DNA from: Chara braunii
Lineage: Eukaryota; Streptophyta; Charophyceae; Charales; Characeae
Assembly: GCA_003427395.1 (NCBI GenBank)
Contig: BFEA01000351.1
Span: 285,721-315,192, forward strand
Length of the DNA: 29,472 nt
Direction: 5' to 3'
How positions within the stretch are numbered: position 1 is the first letter of the stretch; the number at the start of each line of letters is the position of its first letter. The position numbers were made by a program, and so were the translations under genes. The notes beneath the pieces are model-generated. The model was given only the letters and a program-made list of their open reading frames with translations. It did not search any database and was not told the DNA's origin. Positions 10,327 to 19,338 of the stretch are shown here, piece after piece.

Positions 10327-11497
10327 GGAAAAAAACAAAATCAGTCTCGATCCTGCTAGAGACATCGAAGGAAGAGGCTATGGAGAAGGAAGAGGAAGTC
10401 CTTCGAGTGATCCAAGAGAGAAGAGCGATGGAAGGGCATCGGATACTAGATGAGGTAGCCGATACGATGAAGATAGGGGTAGATGGATTCCTAACGAAAG
10501 AGGAGAACCGCCTGATCAAAAGAACTTGCCAAGAGTTTCACCTGACATTTGCTTTTAGTGATCACCGAAAGGGGCGGCTGGACGCGAAGCTGATTCCTCC
10601 GGTCAGAATCCACACGGTAGAACATGAGTGTTGGAATGACAAGGGTCCGTCCTATGAATTAGGGATAGCAGGGGACGTAACGGACCTTCTTCGAGCAAAG
10701 ATGGACTCCTTCGTCGCGGAACCTACAGTGTCGTCATACGCGAACGGTGGTTCGTTTTTCGGAAGCCCAACAAAAAACTAAGATGGATTCAGGATCTGCA
10801 GAAGTTGAATGCGGTAACCATCCGGGATGCTAGCTCGCTGCATCAGACCGATTTATTACCAGAGTCGCACGCCGGCCAGAGCATTTACTCCCTGATCGAT
10901 CTGTACTCAGGGTACGGCCAGCTTCCATTGGATGTTAGGGATAGGCCATACACCGCAATGCACACCCCGTAGGCCAGTTACACATGCAGGTGACCTCTAT
11001 GGGCTTTACGAACGTGGTAGCCGAAGCGCAAAGGAGGATGCTCGCCGTAGCCGGAGATATGTTTCCAGAGAAGTGCAAACCCTACATCGACGATAATCCG
11101 ATCAAAGGCGCGCAAGAAAAGGACGAGACGGAAGTCCAGCCGAAATCCGAAGGTTTGCGTGGGACCATCTACAAGACATCAAAGACTTACTCCGCCGATT
11201 CCTAGTATACAATATCACGGCTAGTGGACCAAAGAGTATTCTAGCAGTAGCGGAAGTAACCATATTGGGATTCGCTGTGGCGCGTACGGTAGGAAGTCGG
11301 ATCCGGCGAGGACGGACAAGATATCACAATAACCAACACCCCTGCGCACGACAACGGAGGTAAGAGCGTTGCTAGGCGTGGTCGGATTTTGAAGGATCTT
11401 CATTAAGAATTTTGCGAAGATTGCCGAACCTATCCGGGCCATAATCAGAGAAGAGGGAACCATGGATTGGACGGAGGAGCGAGAAGGAGCCGGCTAA
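10316..11497 (+). pseudogene. pol: Reverse transcriptase, multiply frameshifted (element 7069-13631)
   Basis: RT would copy element RNA into DNA. Pieces in order: 10316-10781 (N-terminal extension, then a fingers-region start near LTFAFSDHRKGRLDAKL); 10745-10972 in another frame (RWFVFRKPNKKLRWIQDLQ, then SLIDLYSGYGQ with the first catalytic Asp at 10898-10900); 10972-11130 in a third frame (MGFTNVVAEAQRRM, then YIDD at 11083-11094, the catalytic pair); 11130-11273 (thumb, ILAVAEVTILGF); and 11273-11497 (TTTEVRALLGVVGF, the connection region). Stops lie at 10970, 11330, 11390 and 11495. The TGA at 11390 follows GF where the family usually has Trp, fitting TGG to TGA. All catalytic Asp residues remain, so death came from frameshifts and stops. 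Confidence 0.85.
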
Positions 11498-11939
11498 ACC
11501 CTTAAGGACATATTGACATCTGAGCAAATCGCCTTGTCAGTGCCTTGTTTTAATGACGAAGTGGGACGACTGTTCATCCTAGAAATGGATGGAGGACCCT
11601 TGAACTCCGCAGAACGACGGTACTCGCAGTTCAAAGACCTTTCAGGCCTACCTATTTGGGAGACGATTCATCTTAAGCATCGATCCGACGAATGTCGCAG
11701 GGGCCTTAAAGAACTACAAGCCTATAGATCCGACGGTGGGAAGATGGGTAGGATTTATCTGGGAGTTCGATTACAAGATCGAACGGATTGCTGGAATTAG
11801 AAACAAGGCGGATGGGCTGAGTCGGGTCTGCATCACTCCCGAAGGGGTGGAGGATGCAGAGCCCATAGACTCGTTCCTTGAATTCGAGGGAGAAACTCTT
11901 GCGGTGGACAACGAAATGATGGGCGAAGAATGCGCGTGA
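11498..11939 (+). pseudogene. pol: RNase H domain with internal deletions (element 7069-13631)
   Basis: RNase H would degrade the RNA strand after reverse transcription. FILEMDGGPL (about 11572-11601) carries the first catalytic Asp, but is followed at once by NSAERRYSQF. In intact relatives some 20 residues lie between these motifs, so part of the first beta-strands is gone. After RRYSQF the frame shifts near 11640 and more residues appear missing before FGRRFILSIDPTN. The end, ERIAGIRNKADGLSRV (about 11772-11829), holds the final catalytic Asp motif. A TGA at 11937-11939 separates it from the integrase part in the same frame. The size of the deletions is estimated from family memory. Confidence 0.75.
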
Positions 11940-11948
11940 GGAGAACTG

Positions 11949-13631
11949 TTGATCCGGACTTTGGAGAAGGGGGCGCCTGCCGTAGTAGCGGAACTTAGAG
12001 AAGGACCCATCACCACTCGAGGTTGTAAAAATGAGAGAGATTCATGGGGAGCAATAGTAGGACCGAAGGAGGAGCTAATAACAATGGCGGTTGAGGGAGG
12101 TCGGAAAGTCGTGATGAGCTTAGTGGAATCTTGGGAAAAGAAAAAGTTGCAATGGGTGGTAAACCAGATGCAGGAAAGAAAGAATGAGGACCAGGAAGGG
12201 AATGAGTTTTTCTACGCTCAGATATACGAAGGGATCTTTCGAGAGATCGGGTTGTTGCTGGTAGGAAACAAGCAACCCTTGGAAGTCAGCGTTAAAGCAA
12301 GGGAGGAGGCCGAAAGGTACGTCCTAAGAGGCGACCATCTGTTCCGAAAGGAAGAAGGTGCTATGCCTAGAAGAGTTGTGTGCGGAAGATCTAGGCAGTT
12401 GGACGTTATCCAAGTAATGCACGACGGATTAGCAGGAGGACATCGGTCGTCTAAAGGAACTCTTGCAAAAATAACGTCACTTTATTATTAGCCAGGCATG
12501 ACAAGCATGGTCGCCATATACTGCAAGACATGCCTTATCTACCATGAACGAAGCTCGACACGTGTGTTTGAGCCACTTAGGCCTACACGGGTGCTAGGGT
12601 CATAACATCTAGTCCACCTTGACCTTGCGGTCATGCATGTATCAACAGATGGGTACAGGTATATTCTAGATGCGCGAGACAACTTGAGTGGGTTCGTGGA
12701 GGCGGTCGCTCTCAAGAAAAAGAGAGGGAGAAGTGTAGCGGACTGGATAGAAGACTTCTATTTGAGACATCCTTTCGTCAGGAGGTTTATAGCAGACAAT
12801 GAGACAAAATTTGTAAACCAAGAAGTATTGGGGATGCTTAAGAGACTTTGCGTACCAATCAAATTCATTGAGCCGTATCACCCAGAGACCAATGCACCTG
12901 TGGGAAGAGGGCATCGAACCTTAAAGAACACGATTGCGAAACTCGCAGCAGATCATCTGGGAAGCTGGCCTAGGTATCTCAAGCAGGCTGTCTTTTGAGA
13001 GAACATGACACCCAAGAGGACAACGGGATGTATCCCAGCAGAACTTTGGTATGGAAGGGAGATCGACTTTTCCATTGAGGCCTTGATACCTACCTGGAAC
13101 AAGTTAGATGATGATCTGCGAATGACTACGGAAGAGTTAATCGAGGCAAGATGTAAGCAGGTCCTTAAGAACGAAGAGGTCATGGAAGACATCACCAATC
13201 GGGTGCTAGACAGCAGGACGAGGGACAAAGCAAGGTGGGACCAGGTTAAGAATATCAGAAAGGAACCACTTCAGGTGGGGGAGAAAGTATTGCTAAGGAC
13301 CTCGAAACTAGAAAGTACTTGGTCTGGGCAGCTGGGGAGGAGGTTCAAAGGCCCCTACCGGGTCGCCAAGCGGGTGAGACTGAACACCTTCGAACTGGAA
13401 GATTTGGATGGAACTGGATTGAAAGGGCCCTTCCCGGGGCAACGATTGGTCCGGTTTCTAAGTCGGGACCCAGTAGAACAATGTCTTCAGGAGGCCGAAG
13501 ATAAGGAAACTGAGGGGCAACAAGTTAAGGACTTACAACGACCATGCCCGCACTATGGTTCAATCTCTGACTGCGCTCGTGTGACTGTCATTTTCTTTTT
13601 TTGGGTTGGGGCAATGGGTTGGACTGACTGA
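11949..13631 (+). pseudogene. pol: Integrase with catalytic Glu replaced by Gly (element 7069-13631)
   Basis: Integrase inserts the cDNA into chromosomes. One frame runs throughout, with stops at 12489 (TAG where YYWPGM would put Trp), 12603 (TAA) and 12999 (TGA). The HHCC zinc domain is seen as HDGLAGGH and CKTC. In the catalytic core the first Asp is at 12621-12623 (HLDLAVM), the second at 12795-12797 (ADNETKFVNQEV), and the residue 36 positions later, where D-x35-E needs Glu, is Gly (GGA, 12903-12905, in NAPVGRGHR). A C-terminal GPY-type module (RRFKGPYRVAKRV, about 13339-13377) follows. No chromodomain is visible. Probably inactive for two reasons: stops and the lost Glu. Confidence 0.9.
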
Positions 13632-13760
13632 GGTTGAAAGGCAGCATGACTTGGGATTTTCCAATAACTGGCTTGTGCGACGACGGGAAGGATTGTTGGG
13701 GCATTGTACCATAGTTTTTTACGGGAAAATAATGAGACCTTCACGAACGGCACATTTGCA

Positions 13761-13773
13761 TAAGGGAGGGAAA
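13761..13773 (+). promoter_or_regulatory. Candidate polypurine tract and start of a 3' LTR
   Basis: A run of 12-13 purines (aagggagggaaa) sits 130 bases after the pol stop and is followed directly by TGTATAAAAGG. A purine tract touching a TG dinucleotide is the usual junction with a 3' LTR. The TATA-like sequence 3 bases inside is unusually early for an LTR. No matching 5' LTR was found, so this is tentative. Confidence 0.3.
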
Positions 13774-13827
13774 TGTATAAAAGGGGGATGATGCGAAGGA
13801 TACTGGGAGCATTCTGGGAAAGGGGAT

Positions 13828-14781
13828 TTGTCTACCGGATTGGGGGAACGAGTGTATGAGGGGCATTGCAGGTGTTGTTTTGTTATACGGGACTTAGAAG
13901 AAAAACGAGAAAAAACAAAAATGAAATTCGGCAACGAGAACGACAGCGGGACAATCAACAGGCCTATCGGAGGGGAAGAAACAGGACCAAGCCAAGGGAG
14001 GAGGACAACGAAGAGAAAGTTGTACATAGGGCTCATGGACGGGCCGGTGGTAGGCAGGGGTGGAAAAAAGTGCATATGTAGAAGACTCTCGCCCCTCCGC
14101 AAGGGAGAAGGTATAGAAATCTCATTTGACAGTGAGGGCGAGAAGGAAAGGGAAAATGTGGGAGAAGGGGGCAATGCAGATATGGGGGATAAGGCTCAGG
14201 CCTGTGACGATAATGGAACCAATAGGGGCGAACAACGTGAACCTTGGCAAGGGGAAAGTGAGGAGAGACAGGACGTGCGCAATGAGCATGAGGAGGGCGA
14301 GGAAAGAAGGGAAAGTCCGCTTGAAGGACGAAGCAGCCACGACAGTTGTGAAGGATAGAGACAGGGACAAAAATTCCTTTTACTTACGATCCAAAGAATC
14401 TAGCGGGAGGGTATAGCCCCATATAGACGGAAGATGAGGAAGACTAGGAGGAGGATGTGCAAGAGATCATAGAAATCAACAGCGGGGATGAGAGGGATGA
14501 AATCTTCAGGCCTAGGGAAGAGAGGCGGCCCCCGATGCACCAGCCGCGCGATGAGGCCTTCAGATGGGAGGATGAGTTTGGGACAACGCCCAGTCATTAG
14601 TTTCAACAATGAACCAATATGATCAGGCACGAGTGGATCATCAAGGCCCGATAACTCGCTAAGGCAGGGGTGGAAGCCACGCCGTTGGACTTTTTCAGTG
14701 AAACGGAATTACAGGAGATTGCAAGAAAAATGAGAGAAATTGAGACCTACCGCCTGGGGGTTAGAAAGCCCACCAAGGAAT
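13828..14781 (+). pseudogene. Decayed charged reading frame, unrecognised
   Basis: 13828-14358 is open for 176 codons (TTG first codon; first ATG in frame at 13921) and is rich in Glu, Arg, Gly and Ser. From about 14361 coding character moves to another frame, readable to the TAG ending at 14781: TKIPFTYDPKNLAGGYSPI, then an acidic run, EIIEINSGDERDEIFRPREE, RWEDEFG, and AGVEATPLDFFSETELQEIARKM. This second part has stops at 14424, 14445, 14598, 14610 and 14652. The sequence is non-repetitive and looks like former protein. It may be the N-terminal gag part of another retroelement or a terminal ORF of the preceding one. No known domain is recognised. Confidence 0.4.
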
Positions 14782-14863
14782 AGGGTGGACAAGGGATCGG
14801 GCAAGCTGAGGCACAAGGCAACAATAGGAACTAGAGGTCGATTAAGCATTGAACAAGATTCCT

Positions 14864-14864
<1 letters not shown>

Positions 14865-14907
<43 letters not shown>
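14865..14907. repeat. Poly-T tract, 43 bases
   Basis: An uninterrupted run of 43 T. It could be the poly-A tail of a minus-strand retroposed sequence whose body would lie to the right, but no AATAAA signal or target duplication is visible next to it. Homopolymer slippage or an assembly artefact is also possible. Confidence 0.95.
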
Positions 14908-14909
<2 letters not shown>

Positions 14910-15570
14910 AAGACATGGGAACGACAAGAGAATGTATAGTATGAGTAAGCTTGCTAAGGATGAAGTGATAAGAGGGCCAGCTAAGATTGTGGCACTATAA
15001 GTTAGAAGGTAGCTTCTGAGGCTACTTTCTGAATGAGCTACCTTTGAAAGCGGGTACACAAAACAATAACATGGGGCTGGGGATGAGACTCGTTGGGAAG
15101 GGTGTATTGTGAATTTTGGATGGATTAAGGATTGTGCTATGAGAAGAGAAACCTTGAGTACAGATTGATGAGCGAACCATGGCATTGGATGTTGGTCGAA
15201 TATAAGAGAGGTTAGGGAACCTATGGGTCAAGGGGCGTGAAGAACACTCCTTCCCTAGGAGCCTAATCCAACTGAGTCATGAATGAGTCTGAGAATAACC
15301 GAGATCTGAGTCGTTGGCACGAGTGAGAATAAGAGGGGACACCCCTGTCTCTTGCTATGGTTGAACGGCCGGGTGGGCTAATGCTGCTTGGGATCGCGAG
15401 TCCCAACTCGAGTACTAGACGCTAAGTCGGATGTATGCATGCATAGTACATTGTTTTGAGGATGGATGAGGGGAACAACACGCAGAAAACTAAGATGAGA
15501 TGACCACCTTCCAACCTCCGAGACAGAAATGGGATCCGTGTCCTCGAGGACCAACCCCTCGGGCGCGAAC
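14908..15570. other. Non-coding region before the 40-bp minisatellite
   Basis: No gene is seen. Two inverted repeats stand out: a 9-bp stem (aaggtagct / agctacctt) at 15006-15044 with a 21-base loop, and a 6-bp stem at 15388-15406 (ttggga / tcccaa). Otherwise it is unique, mildly purine-rich plus-strand sequence. Confidence 0.5.
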
Positions 15571-15770
15571 ATTGAGATTGGAAAGGAATGACCCTAGCTA
15601 GGCTGCTCGACTTGAGAATGGAAAGGAATGACCCTAACTAGGCTGTTCGACTTGAGAATGAAAAGGAATGGCCCTAACGAGGCTGTTCGACTTGAGAATG
15701 GAAAGGAATGACCCTAACCAGGCTGTTCGATTTGAGAATGGAAAAGAGCGACCCCAACCAGGTTGTTCGG
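15571..15770. repeat. Minisatellite, 40-bp unit, five copies
   Basis: Five head-to-tail 40-bp units begin at 15571, 15611, 15651, 15691 and 15731. Each reads roughly cttgagaatggaaaggaatg followed by accctaaccaggctgttcga, with a few substitutions per copy. The last copy is the most diverged, and a partial unit (ggcccctaaccagg) follows to about 15790. The tgagaatg core recurs singly in the next 500 bases. Confidence 0.95.
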
Positions 15771-15913
15771 AAATGGCCCCTAACCAGGGTCATTTCTTTT
15801 GAAATAGGCACTGGGGTCCCCTGCATAATTGATTAAGAAAAGTTGATTGAGAAAGGGGTATTAGGAAAGACTGATTGAGAATGAGCTGGAATGCGCAATG
15901 AGGGATGAAAAAA

Positions 15914-16269
15914 GCCGGTGGATCGGTCATTGAGATAGCCATAAGAATGAACGAATGAGAATGAGAAGGACAGGATAAAGAAGGTTGAGCCTTAAGACAA
16001 AGAGAAGCATGGACCGGAGGGACGGTCAGTTGGGAATGTAAAAGATGATGGATTGAAGGCGGGCCGACGGGTCGGTCCTTGCGAAGATGGCTATTGAGAA
16101 AGTGACCGCGAGAGCGGCCACAAGAGGTGGTCTTATTGATGAGAGGCTGTCGGACTAGCCATGAGAATCAACCTTGGAAATAGCATTGGATTGAGTGTTT
16201 GAGAATTGGATATTGCATTGCATAAGCCAGGGACCCTAGGCAACTTGATGTAAGGTCGTCGGACCGACC
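15914..16269. repeat. Series of short GC-rich hairpins
   Basis: Short stems recur: gaccg/cggtc at 16012-16027; gccgac/gtcggt (one G-T pair) within 16062-16078; ccgc/gcgg around a GAGA tetraloop at 16106-16117; ggct/agcc at 16145-16160; ggtcg/cgacc at 16254-16269; and a weak ccg/cgg at 15915-15926. Several are followed within a few bases by atgagaa, attgaga or atgaaaa, recalling the core of the 40-bp minisatellite. The spacing is irregular. Each stem alone could be chance; the shared shape and trailing motif suggest a diverged repeat. Confidence 0.45.
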
Positions 16270-17032
16270 ATGAAAATAGCAAGAGATTGAGTTTTCCCTT
16301 TCTTCTAGTCTCAGGTCTCGACATAAGGGGGAAAGTGATGCATGCATCACAACCCCAGAACCTCTACCCGTCAAGGAAAAAGTCTCAGCGCGACCTATTC
16401 CTTATAAGGGAAAATAAGGGTTGAAGGACCAAAGCGCCTTTCCCTTTGATTGATGCTGGCCGTTTGGAACTAACTTTGACAACGAGCTCTAGTCGGGGAG
16501 TTAAAAATGCGCCTCATGTTGAGAACCTAAACGTCAAGGGCGTGAAGCCAAACTGGCGAGAGAGCCATTCTTTTTCTAAGTCTCATTTTTTTCTCCCCAA
16601 CCACACGCCATGCCATAGAGGGGCGGCACGACCGTTTGGAATGGAGCATGGTTATTCGCATTAAGTTGAGCAACATTGTCCAGAGGGAGGAGTCAGGCGT
16701 GGTACCGGGTGGAAGTCACGACCACCACAGGGCGAGTGACACCGCCCTGCCGGATCATTACAACCGTTCCGCGACTAACCGCGAGGTCTTCGTAACTGCA
16801 CTGGCAAACTAATAGAGAGCCCCAACTCTCTTGAAAGGAAGAGGCCGGATCCAAGAAAACACCACTCATGAGGAACGATTCGCGAGAAAGCCCTTACGGC
16901 AAGACGGGGTCCTGGGAGGTTTGGACTGGACCTACTTGCCAGATGTGAGGAGGTACCTCAGTGATAACGCCCATCTCGTAAGCGGCAAAAGGTTGGACGG
17001 AGAAGCGGGGGCAGCGAAAAGGAGGAAAAACT
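16270..17032. other. Region with no supported gene, small ORF and hairpins
   Basis: An open frame at 16831-17034 (no ATG start; 67 codons) reads as plausible protein (GGLDWTYLPDVRRYLSDNAH) but matches nothing I know. It may be a gene fragment. Inverted repeats: cagggcg/cgccctg with an 8-base loop at 16728-16749, and agagag/ctctct at 16814-16831. Nothing else is recognised. Confidence 0.4.
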
Positions 17033-17308
17033 GAAAAGGATTTTTTTGATGTTTTGAGGGCGAGGAACGAGAAGAAAGGAGGATTGATGCTCTGAGAGTG
17101 ATGAACGAGACGAAAAGGGTTTTTTTATGCTCTGAGGGTGATGAACGAGACGAAAGGGGTTTTTGATGTTTTAAGAGTGATGAATGAGACGAAAGGATTT
17201 TTTTGATGTTTTAAGAGTGATGAATGAGACGAAAGGGTTTTTTATTATGTTTTAAGAGTGATGAATGAGACAAATGGGGTTTTGATGTACTACGGGTGAT
17301 GAATGAGA
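17033..17308. repeat. Minisatellite, 37-41-bp unit, seven copies
   Basis: Units begin near 17033, 17074, 17111, 17151, 17190, 17230 and 17271. The core is cgaaagggtttttt, then gatgttttaagagtgatgaa, then tgaga. Length differences come from the T run, so the array varies by slippage. Copies 4-6 are the most alike. The sequence differs from the 40-bp array at 15571, although the unit length is nearly the same. Confidence 0.93.
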
Positions 17309-18092
17309 CGTGAGAACCCTAAAGGACAAAGAAAGTTTGACCCTATACACCCCTCCCCGTTCCAAGGACGGAAACTAGAAGAAAATCGAGAAAGGAGCAA
17401 GAAAAGACAAAATGAACCCTAACAAACTAACTACCCATAACATTTCCTCCTCCTCTCCCGTCTATCCCTCAAAAACCCACTAACGAGATATTGGTGCGCG
17501 ATGAGGACATCACGAATGAGTGGGGGGAATGTGTCGGGACTGGTGAGTCCCGAATAACTTCCCATCACTCGAGAGACTAAATATGGGCAAACTGTGCACA
17601 ACAGAGAAATCTGGAGTGAGGAGGCGGGAGAGAGAAAAGACAAAGGATTAGGCCGCAGGAGGGAGTGATGCCCTGGGGTGAGAACCACAGGAGGAAAGAA
17701 CTAGCGACGGCAAGCAAGCGACCGCAAGAACAGGGGCGCATAGAACATAGCATGAGGCCGGGAGGGCCGTTGGAATGCAATAAGACTAAGGTCACAGGGC
17801 CCTTGAACCAGCAAATGCAGCAGGGCAGCAATAAAGGAATGAGGGAGTCGAGGGACGGACGGCCTTGAGGCCGCAGAAAGATAGAGAACGAGGTGTCAAT
17901 ATGGGGGCCACCTACGGGAGCCTCGATGTAGAGGCCACGATCGAAGGAACCGGTGCGCGCAAGGCGCAAGAAAAGACAAGCGAGAGGGGTCACCATGAGG
18001 CGGCAAAACGCCCAAGGGACGTGGGACATCTCGGGGAAAGGCACCCGGGGCCATGTGGGACTAAGTAAAAATGATGGCATCTGGGGCAAAAT
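17309..18092. other. Non-coding spacer between minisatellites
   Basis: Open frames here (for example 17577-18089 minus, 170 codons) are low in coding character and run opposite to a purine-rich strand, which tends to keep frames open by chance. One good inverted repeat: cgggact/agtcccg with loop ggtg at 17535-17552. No gene is supported. Confidence 0.5.
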
Positions 18093-18220
18093 GTGTCGGG
18101 GACCGTCGGCGGGACTAAGTGTCGGGGACCACCGGCAGGACTAAGTGTTGGGGATCGCCGGCGGGACTAAGTGTCGGGGACCGCCGACGGGACTAAGTGC
18201 CAGGAGCCACCAACGGGACA
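18093..18220. repeat. Minisatellite, 26-bp unit, five copies
   Basis: Units start at 18093, 18119, 18145, 18171 and 18197 and read close to gtgtcggggaccgccggcgg followed by gactaa. The last unit is shortened and more diverged. The ccgccggcgg part is itself close to self-complementary. The array ends where the hairpin-rich stretch begins. Confidence 0.93.
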
Positions 18221-18295
18221 AGTGGAGGGGACATAGGAAGGCCCCAAAATAAACGGTGGAGCAGCTTGTGGAAAATAATTAAGACAAGGTGCACT

Positions 18296-18355
18296 GTCAA
18301 GATCGAGATCTTGACGACCAAGAATATTAGCACCACTAGTGCAAGCACTAGTGGT
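18296..18355. repeat. Double-hairpin module, copy 1
   Basis: Two near-perfect palindromes stand in a row. At 18296-18315, gtcaagatc and gatcttgac flank GA (9-bp stem). At 18332-18355, accactagtgc and gcactagtggt flank AA (11-bp stem). The stretch 18323-18354 recurs without change at 19627-19658. Confidence 0.85.
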
Positions 18356-18578
18356 AGCAAACAGGAAGGCCAAAAGGAAAAGAAAAAGTAAAGAAAACTG
18401 AAGTAGGAGACATGGGAGTAATCCAAAAAATCTCGGATTAACCTCCCCCAAGAAAATGGAGTCAAATGAGACCCCATGTGAAAAATAGCCCTCCGGGAGA
18501 AAATCGGAGTAGGAAGGGCCACTATGGGAGGAAAATAGAAGAAAAGGGAGGTTCCCATGGGCATGAGAAGGCCAGCAT

Positions 18579-18604
18579 TGCAGTCCGAGATATAACGGAC
18601 TGCA
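18579..18604. repeat. Hairpin with gcagtccg arm, copy 1
   Basis: tgcagtccg and cggactgca form a 9-bp stem around an 8-base loop. The left arm recurs in hairpins at 19188-19224 and 19717-19751. Flanks share a direct repeat of the type catgggcatgagaaggcc (left) and catgggcataggaagggcc (right). Confidence 0.8.
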
Positions 18605-18760
18605 CCATGGGCATAGGAAGGGCCAAAACTAAGAGGAATGGGCTAGAAAAGGGCCTTAACGGCCACTTGACACTTGGCATGCTAAAAAAAAAAGAGAAAA
18701 AAAAAGAAAATGTGAGAGATTGAGACAAAAAGAGTGAGAGGGAGTGAGTGAGTTGGCCGT

Positions 18761-18802
18761 CAGTAGGGACTGCCACAAGTAGGGACTGGCAGGTCCCTAC
18801 TG
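18761..18802. repeat. 15-bp inverted repeat beside the assembly gap
   Basis: cagtagggactgcca pairs with tggca-(G)-gtccctactg, a 15-bp stem with one bulged G at 18792 and an 11-base loop that contains a further copy of agtagggac. It is the longest stem seen in the window and lies 28 bases before the N run, so the gap may reflect a structure that is hard to sequence. Confidence 0.85.
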
Positions 18803-18830
18803 TCCAAGAAAGGAGGAAAAAGAAAAAAAA

Positions 18831-19000
18831 NNNNNNNNNNNNNNNNNNNNNNNNNNNNNNNNNNNNNNNNNNNNNNNNNNNNNNNNNNNNNNNNNNNNNN
18901 NNNNNNNNNNNNNNNNNNNNNNNNNNNNNNNNNNNNNNNNNNNNNNNNNNNNNNNNNNNNNNNNNNNNNNNNNNNNNNNNNNNNNNNNNNNNNNNNNNNN
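18831..19000. other. Assembly gap, 170 N
   Basis: A continuous N run preceded by an A-rich stretch. Reading frames shown across it have no meaning. Confidence 1.
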
Positions 19001-19085
19001 TTGCAGAGAAAATCAAAGAAAAGCAAGGCCCCATGCAACCGGAATAAAACGGATTATATGCTTGAGGAGAAACACGTGTTTTAGG

Positions 19086-19117
19086 TGCATCCGAAGCCAA
19101 AATCACGTTCGGATGCA
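19086..19117. repeat. 10-bp inverted repeat
   Basis: tgcatccgaa and ttcggatgca flank a 12-base loop. A separate 12-bp palindrome, aaacacgtgttt, lies just upstream at 19070-19081. Confidence 0.8.
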
Positions 19118-19187
19118 TTTGGGAATTTGCCGTTTCTTTTTCTTTTGAGTAAGGGCTAGTTGTGGGGCATTTGGCTAGGGAATTGGC

Positions 19188-19224
19188 CCCCATTGCAGTC
19201 CGAGTTGCAATGGACTGCATGGGG
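19188..19224. repeat. Hairpin with gcagtcc arm, copy 2
   Basis: cccca-(T)-tgcagtcc pairs with ggactgca-tgggg: 13 bp with one bulged T and a 10-base loop. The arm sequence matches that of the hairpin at 18579-18604, while the loops differ. Confidence 0.8.
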
Positions 19225-19317
19225 ATGCCTAGGCTTAGGGAAAATGAGCCACGACAAGCCCGGAAGGCTAGAAAGGAGCGATTTCGGCATGGGGCACGTA
19301 AAGACAGTAAACGGCAA

Positions 19318-19338
19318 CCGTGAGATGAGATCTCACGG
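19318..19338. repeat. 8-bp inverted repeat
   Basis: ccgtgaga and tctcacgg flank a 5-base loop (tgaga) that repeats part of the left arm. Confidence 0.75.

Larger units (their letters stand above)
7069..13773 (+). mobile_element. Degenerate Ty3/Gypsy-type LTR retrotransposon
   Basis: Domain order is gag (with CCHC knuckle), protease, reverse transcriptase, RNase H, integrase, which is the Ty3/Gypsy order. The reading path changes frame at about 10315, 10750, 10971, 11130, 11273 and 11640, and has in-frame stops at 7138, 8521, 8566, 8743, 8908, 11330, 11390, 11495, 11937, 12489, 12603 and 12999. The RT style (IQDLQKLNAVTIRDA, PYIDDNPIKG) resembles a distinctive gypsy group I associate with algae and fungi from memory. 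A purine run at 13761-13773 followed by TG may mark the edge of a 3' LTR. No LTR pair could be matched in the window. Cannot move on its own. Confidence 0.88.

Noticed and set aside
17577-18089. 170-codon minus-strand frame
   Set aside because: It lies opposite a purine-rich strand, is full of Leu, Pro, Ser and Cys, and has no motif. Likely a chance frame.
15571-18220. Tandem repeats as a possible CRISPR array
   Set aside because: Units abut without unique spacers, and the sequence is eukaryotic; these are minisatellites.
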